From an uncultured Dehalococcoidia bacterium (GTDB lineage Bacteria > Chloroflexota > Dehalococcoidia > Tepidiformales > Tepidiformaceae), in NCBI GenBank assembly GCA_937954195.1, contig CALFYR010000452.1, forward strand, positions 1 through 7,019: 7,019 nucleotides of DNA, in the 5' to 3' direction. The notes below the pieces were generated by a model. That model was given only the letters and a program-made list of their open reading frames with translations, made no database searches and had not been told where the DNA came from. The number at the start of each line of letters is the position of its first letter. Position 1 is the stretch's first letter. Of this stretch, positions 5,101 through 7,019 are shown piece by piece. The position numbers and the translations under genes are program-made.

Positions 5101-7019
5101 AGAGCGGCATCGAGAAGACCTTCGAGACGTTTATCCGAAACGAGCCCGGCGCGCCCGTTTCGCTCAACGTGACCGCCACGGTCTGCAACTTCGGTACGTG
5201 TTTTACGTCCGAACCGCGCGCGGTCGGCATCGGGCGGACATCCGTCATCCTCGACTCGGTGCCGCTGGACCAGGTACACAACGGCCATCGGCTGACGCTG
5301 ATGGCGCGCGTCCTTGGCATACAGAGCGGCCGGGGCGGCGGGACGATCACGCCCCAGGGTGGAACGGTGCAGTTCTACGTGGACCCGCAGACCGATCCCG
5401 AAACGGGCGCGTACATCCTGGACCCCGTCTCCGCGTTCGGTCCGAGTGCTCCGCTGTTCACGACCGGCGACGTGGCCGTCGCGCAGGTCTCGGTGGATAC
5501 GTCGAACCTGGACTACGGTGGCAGCCCGACCAGTCCCGGCGTCGCACACACCTTCATCGGCGTGTATTCGGGCGGCACCAACGCCTTTGGTAGCACGAGC
5601 GACCCACGCAACCTTCTCGCGCTTCCGCCGATTCCCGATGGGTGCAACTCCGTCGATGAAGACGACCCGCTCGACGGCATCGTGGACAACACCTGCCGAA
5701 ACACGATCGACGCTGGAAGCGGGTTCTCCACCGCGGGTGGTTACGCCGTGCCCAAGAACCTCGGCGGTGGCACCGTGGTCACGGCCGTCACGCTCTCTTC
5801 GCCGAACGCCATCGAGGTCAGCGACAACACCATCGTGGTGGAGCCAAATTCGCCCCTGACGGTATCTGGAAACGCTGGACGCACCACGTACTGTCCGGGT
5901 TGCATCCGGCAGCTCTACGTAGGTATTGGCGGAAACGAAACCGCCGGGACAACACCCCAGGGACCCGTGTGCGTGGCAAGTGGTGGGTTCCCGCTCGTGA
6001 TGGACAACAACACCGGCCAGCCGATCCCCGGAAGCGGGTTCGGCTGGAGCACAGGTATTCTCCACGCCCCTGCGAAACCCGGCGTGTACTACATCCGCGC
6101 TACAACCACACTTGATTACTTCTGCGTGGGCCCGCAAGTAGGCCCGCCGGAGAACTCGATCGCGCGCGTCGTGGTGGTAGACACCGTCTCTAACCAGATT
6201 GACGTTTGGAACGCACCAGCCGGCACGGGTATCCAGGACACCTGGACGGACGTGGCCTCGCTGACCCCGGCGACGGAAGTCGGGAGTACCTCCCGGATCA
6301 TCCTTCGGGCGCGGTTCAACCTGGACGAAGTCCCAAGCGGGCGCGTGGTCTTCAGCACGAATCCGTCGAGCCTGCTGGTGCAGCCCGGCGTGGCCGGCGG
6401 TACACTTCCGAGCGCCCCGATCTGTCCCGCGTCAGGCGAGCTGACGATTGGCACCACCCTGGTGAACTGCACGCCGGGCGAAGCCCGCGTGGTTGCGGTG
6501 CCAGCGGGAACGGCAGCGGGCCTTGCCTTCACGGTTACGGCCCGGCTTCAAACTGAGACGCTGGAAGTGCCACACCCGGTCAATCCGACGGGTACGGCCA
6601 CCTACAACATCCGCACCGCGGCGACGCCGGACGTGACCACCGGTCTGACCATTCTCGTGCCGTCAGAAATCTCCGTAACCGCCGATCCGGACGACGATGT
6701 CGAAATCTGCGCGGCATCCACGTCACCCGGCTGCACGCCGATCCTGCTGACGGCGATGGCCGGTGCACAGCCACCAGCGACGCTGGTGGGTGATGGCGGC
6801 GAGGTCGACTTCTTCTACCGCGATGCTGCCAGCACCGACGACGACGACTGGGTGCTCCTGGGAACTGACACCACCATCGAAGCGGGCGAGGCGACCTTCG
6901 AAGTGACGCCCGGCTTTGGAAACGGGACCCTAGGCGATTTCGAGTTCCAGGCGCGGTTCCGGCGTGGATCGACCAACCTCGAGCCTTCGAGTTCGGCTCC
7001 GAGCACGGCCGCGAACGTG
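2178..7019 (+). CDS. membrane-anchored C39-like peptidase with extracellular beta-domain array (continuation of the FHA gene, 3'-truncated)
   Basis: This frame is open for 1,614 codons with no stop and runs off the right edge. It continues the frame of the FHA fragment and completes that domain (RLTP, then LRIGDLEAVYY). Counting from ATG 1962, the order is: rest of FHA to about residue 100; Pro linker; two Ig-like domains (118-327); one transmembrane helix (335-355); acidic Gly/Ser linker; C39-like peptidase (about 422-610); beta domain (615-739); Thr-Pro linker; small GF-GD module; two four-cysteine domains joined by a Ser-Gly linker; Big_3-like Ig domain; CPGC domain; further beta domains. 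Positive residues (EKFK) before the helix and an acidic stretch after it predict FHA inside and peptidase outside. If the TAA at 2175 is real, a product would need re-initiation: GTG 2322, after GGCGGA, or ATG 2958, next to the membrane helix, are candidates. Neither is convincing. Confidence 0.8.
2313..2942 (+). other. two Ig-like beta-sandwich domains between FHA and membrane helix
   Basis: The first domain (about 2316-2634) shows the pattern of the COG1470/NEW3-like fold: LISPSIPIDPGKSVTATLTV, then TNRS, a LPNEWYTI strand, a PNAREDVQITIHPP strand, and GEYDLAIHV closing on FTVLPF. The second (about 2634-2942) repeats it: FKVLAENSGNAPIHIDLTG, IELKPGEKAIVPLRV, then LFGPP. The pairing of FHA with two such domains and a membrane helix is one I recognise from Chloroflexota and Actinomycetota membrane proteins. 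They probably act as a cytoplasmic spacer or partner-binding stalk. Confidence 0.65.
2964..3026 (+). other. single transmembrane helix
   Basis: Twenty-one uncharged, mostly hydrophobic residues (SLLLLGAIILAF ... VLIVA) are preceded by Lys-Phe-Lys-Met-Pro and followed by Asp-Gly-Asp-Gly and a long acidic Ser/Gly/Pro stretch. By the positive-inside rule the N-terminus is cytoplasmic and the C-terminus extracellular, a type II single-pass topology. Because ATG 2958 lies two codons upstream, the same helix could also serve as a signal anchor if translation began there. Confidence 0.85.
3225..3791 (+). other. C39-like (papain-fold) cysteine peptidase domain
   Basis: The domain starts FFAQNDPRWAD, the typical opening of Peptidase_C39_2 domains, with the probable oxyanion-hole Gln at 3240 (residue 427). 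The nucleophile is most likely the Cys of GCAMTS (codon 3336, residue 459). The histidine is in GHWIAAVG (codon 3651, residue 564), and the third member is the Asp of INDP (codon 3699, residue 580). All expected catalytic positions are present, so activity is plausible. Two more cysteines (450, 457) flank the nucleophile. Known relatives cut leader peptides at double-Gly sites or are uncharacterised surface proteases; the substrate here is unknown. Topology places it outside the cell. Confidence 0.8.
3804..4178 (+). other. beta domain following the peptidase
   Basis: About 125 residues begin VKFRVIDSQGRVVD and contain VQIPGAS, DPTC, NQIVLPGSPDDYTIEILDTG and a YGRDG turn. The order (strand with D-x-x-GR, IPGA, DPT, then a LPGSPDDYTIEI strand) resembles a short beta-sandwich often found after C39-like peptidases in secreted bacterial proteins. 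I cannot name the family. It probably supports the peptidase or binds substrate. Confidence 0.4.
4182..4307 (+). repeat. Thr-Pro-rich low-complexity linker
   Basis: This stretch encodes repeated Thr-Pro pairs interrupted by a short Gly-Gly/acidic patch (GGAGGGDEE), ending PPPTPTPTP. Thr-Pro linkers of this kind separate domains in exported Chloroflexota proteins and are possible O-glycosylation sites. It marks the boundary between the peptidase half and the beta-domain half. Confidence 0.8.
4320..4514 (+). other. small GF-x-x-GD beta module
   Basis: About 65 residues include AGQTRVETASNEGFELGDPI, a GQPNEEDNIIVGFG segment and LLATPLKFAHGPGE. It follows a recognisable recurring pattern: an Ala/Thr-rich strand, GF-x-x-GD, an acidic NEE turn, then a LATPL-x-x-AH strand. 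I have seen it as a free-standing insert in secreted bacterial proteins, but its function is unknown. A Pro-rich linker (4518-4604) follows it. Confidence 0.45.
4608..5234 (+). repeat. pair of four-cysteine Ig/PKD-like domains flanking a Ser-Gly linker
   Basis: Two diverged copies (about 4608-4856 and 4965-5234) share a layout: Cys, 14 or 16 residues, (F)xCys, a Gly-(E/D)-(Y/F)-Thr strand, a Trp, an N/GG turn, a Thr-Phe strand, then VCN-x3-Cys-x-S. Cysteine codons are at 4620, 4665, 4803 and 4818 in copy A and 4980, 5031, 5184 and 5199 in copy B. Between them lie a Ser-Gly linker (4875-4937) and a Pro-Thr stretch. Two disulphides per domain are plausible outside the cell. The copies are recognisable in protein but not in DNA, so the duplication is old. 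Confidence 0.6.
5235..5600 (+). other. bacterial Ig-like (Big_3-type) domain
   Basis: It starts TSVILDSVPLDQVHNGHRLT and contains LMARVLG, GGTVQFYVD, a DVAVAQVSVDTSNL strand and HTFIGVYSGGTNAFGSTSDP. The pattern of valine-rich strand, GTVxFY, AxAxV and HTxxAVYxG-x-x-x-F-x-x-S-x-S is that of Big_3-type repeats common in bacterial surface proteins. Inserts make it longer than the usual 90 or so residues. Confidence 0.6.
5763..6186 (+). other. unnamed cysteine-containing beta domain with CPGC motif
   Basis: About 140 residues contain a Thr-Tyr-CPGC-IRQLYVGIGG segment (CPGC codons 5892-5903), VCVASGG, a GFGWSTGILHAPAKPGVYYI segment and a final LDYFCVGP. I recall similar arrangements (CPGC-I-x-Q, Cys-Val, APA-x-PG-x-YYI, LxYxC) in secreted multi-domain proteins but cannot name a family. 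The four cysteines probably form disulphides. CPGC is thioredoxin-like in spacing, but the domain does not look like thioredoxin. Confidence 0.4.
6187..7019 (+). other. distal extracellular beta region, cut by window end
   Basis: This continues the large protein with alternating hydrophobic strands and Gly/Pro/Asp turns. Landmarks include RIILRARFNLDEVPSGRVVF, paired cysteines at CPASGEL and VNCTPGE, then ISVTADPDDDVEIC and CTPILLTA, and a Big_3-like GGEVDFFYRD ... TFEVTPGFGNG ... FEFQARF pattern at the end. At least two more Ig-like domains are likely. The frame is open through the last base, so the C-terminus is not visible. Confidence 0.55.

Noticed and set aside
5892..5903. CPGC as a thioredoxin-like redox active site
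   Set aside because: The surrounding residues form an all-beta, Gly/Pro-rich pattern without the Trp before CxxC or the cis-Pro strand typical of thioredoxin folds.

Overview
The window is G+C-rich (estimated by eye at about 60-65%) and looks bacterial. It carries two long genes, both on the + strand and both cut by a window edge. The style suggests a Chloroflexota (Chloroflexi)-type bacterium: arrays of secreted beta-sandwich domains, Thr-Pro linkers, an FHA protein joined through a membrane anchor to a C39-like peptidase, and a Trp-rich C-terminal domain of a kind I associate with secreted proteins of that phylum. This placement is inference; there is no rRNA or marker gene here.

Bases 1-1830 are the 3' part of a large surface or secreted protein. 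Part of one IPT/TIG (immunoglobulin-like) repeat is followed by five complete repeats of 84-92 residues, a Ser/Gly/Pro linker and a C-terminal domain of about 97 residues. A 131-base gap follows (1831-1961). It has no clear terminator, but it holds a small inverted repeat and a direct repeat of TACGTGG that could be regulatory.

From 1962 to the right edge, a single reading frame encodes one very large membrane-anchored protein of at least 1,686 codons. In order it has an FHA phosphopeptide-binding domain, two Ig-like beta-sandwiches, one transmembrane helix, an acidic linker, a C39-like cysteine peptidase, and a long chain of presumably extracellular beta domains with Thr-Pro, Pro-rich and Ser-Gly linkers. 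The frame is broken once, by a TAA at 2175-2177 inside the FHA domain. FHA homology resumes directly after it in the same frame, and no other stop occurs in the following 4,842 bases. This is the most striking feature of the window: a recent nonsense mutation, a sequence error, or, less likely, readthrough or re-initiation.

If the protein is made whole, the FHA and Ig-like domains should be cytoplasmic and the peptidase plus adhesion-like array outside. That would link intracellular Ser/Thr phosphorylation to a protease at the cell surface. The neighbouring IPT/TIG protein would act in the same cell-surface compartment. No RNA genes, CRISPR arrays, insertion sequences or attachment sites were seen.
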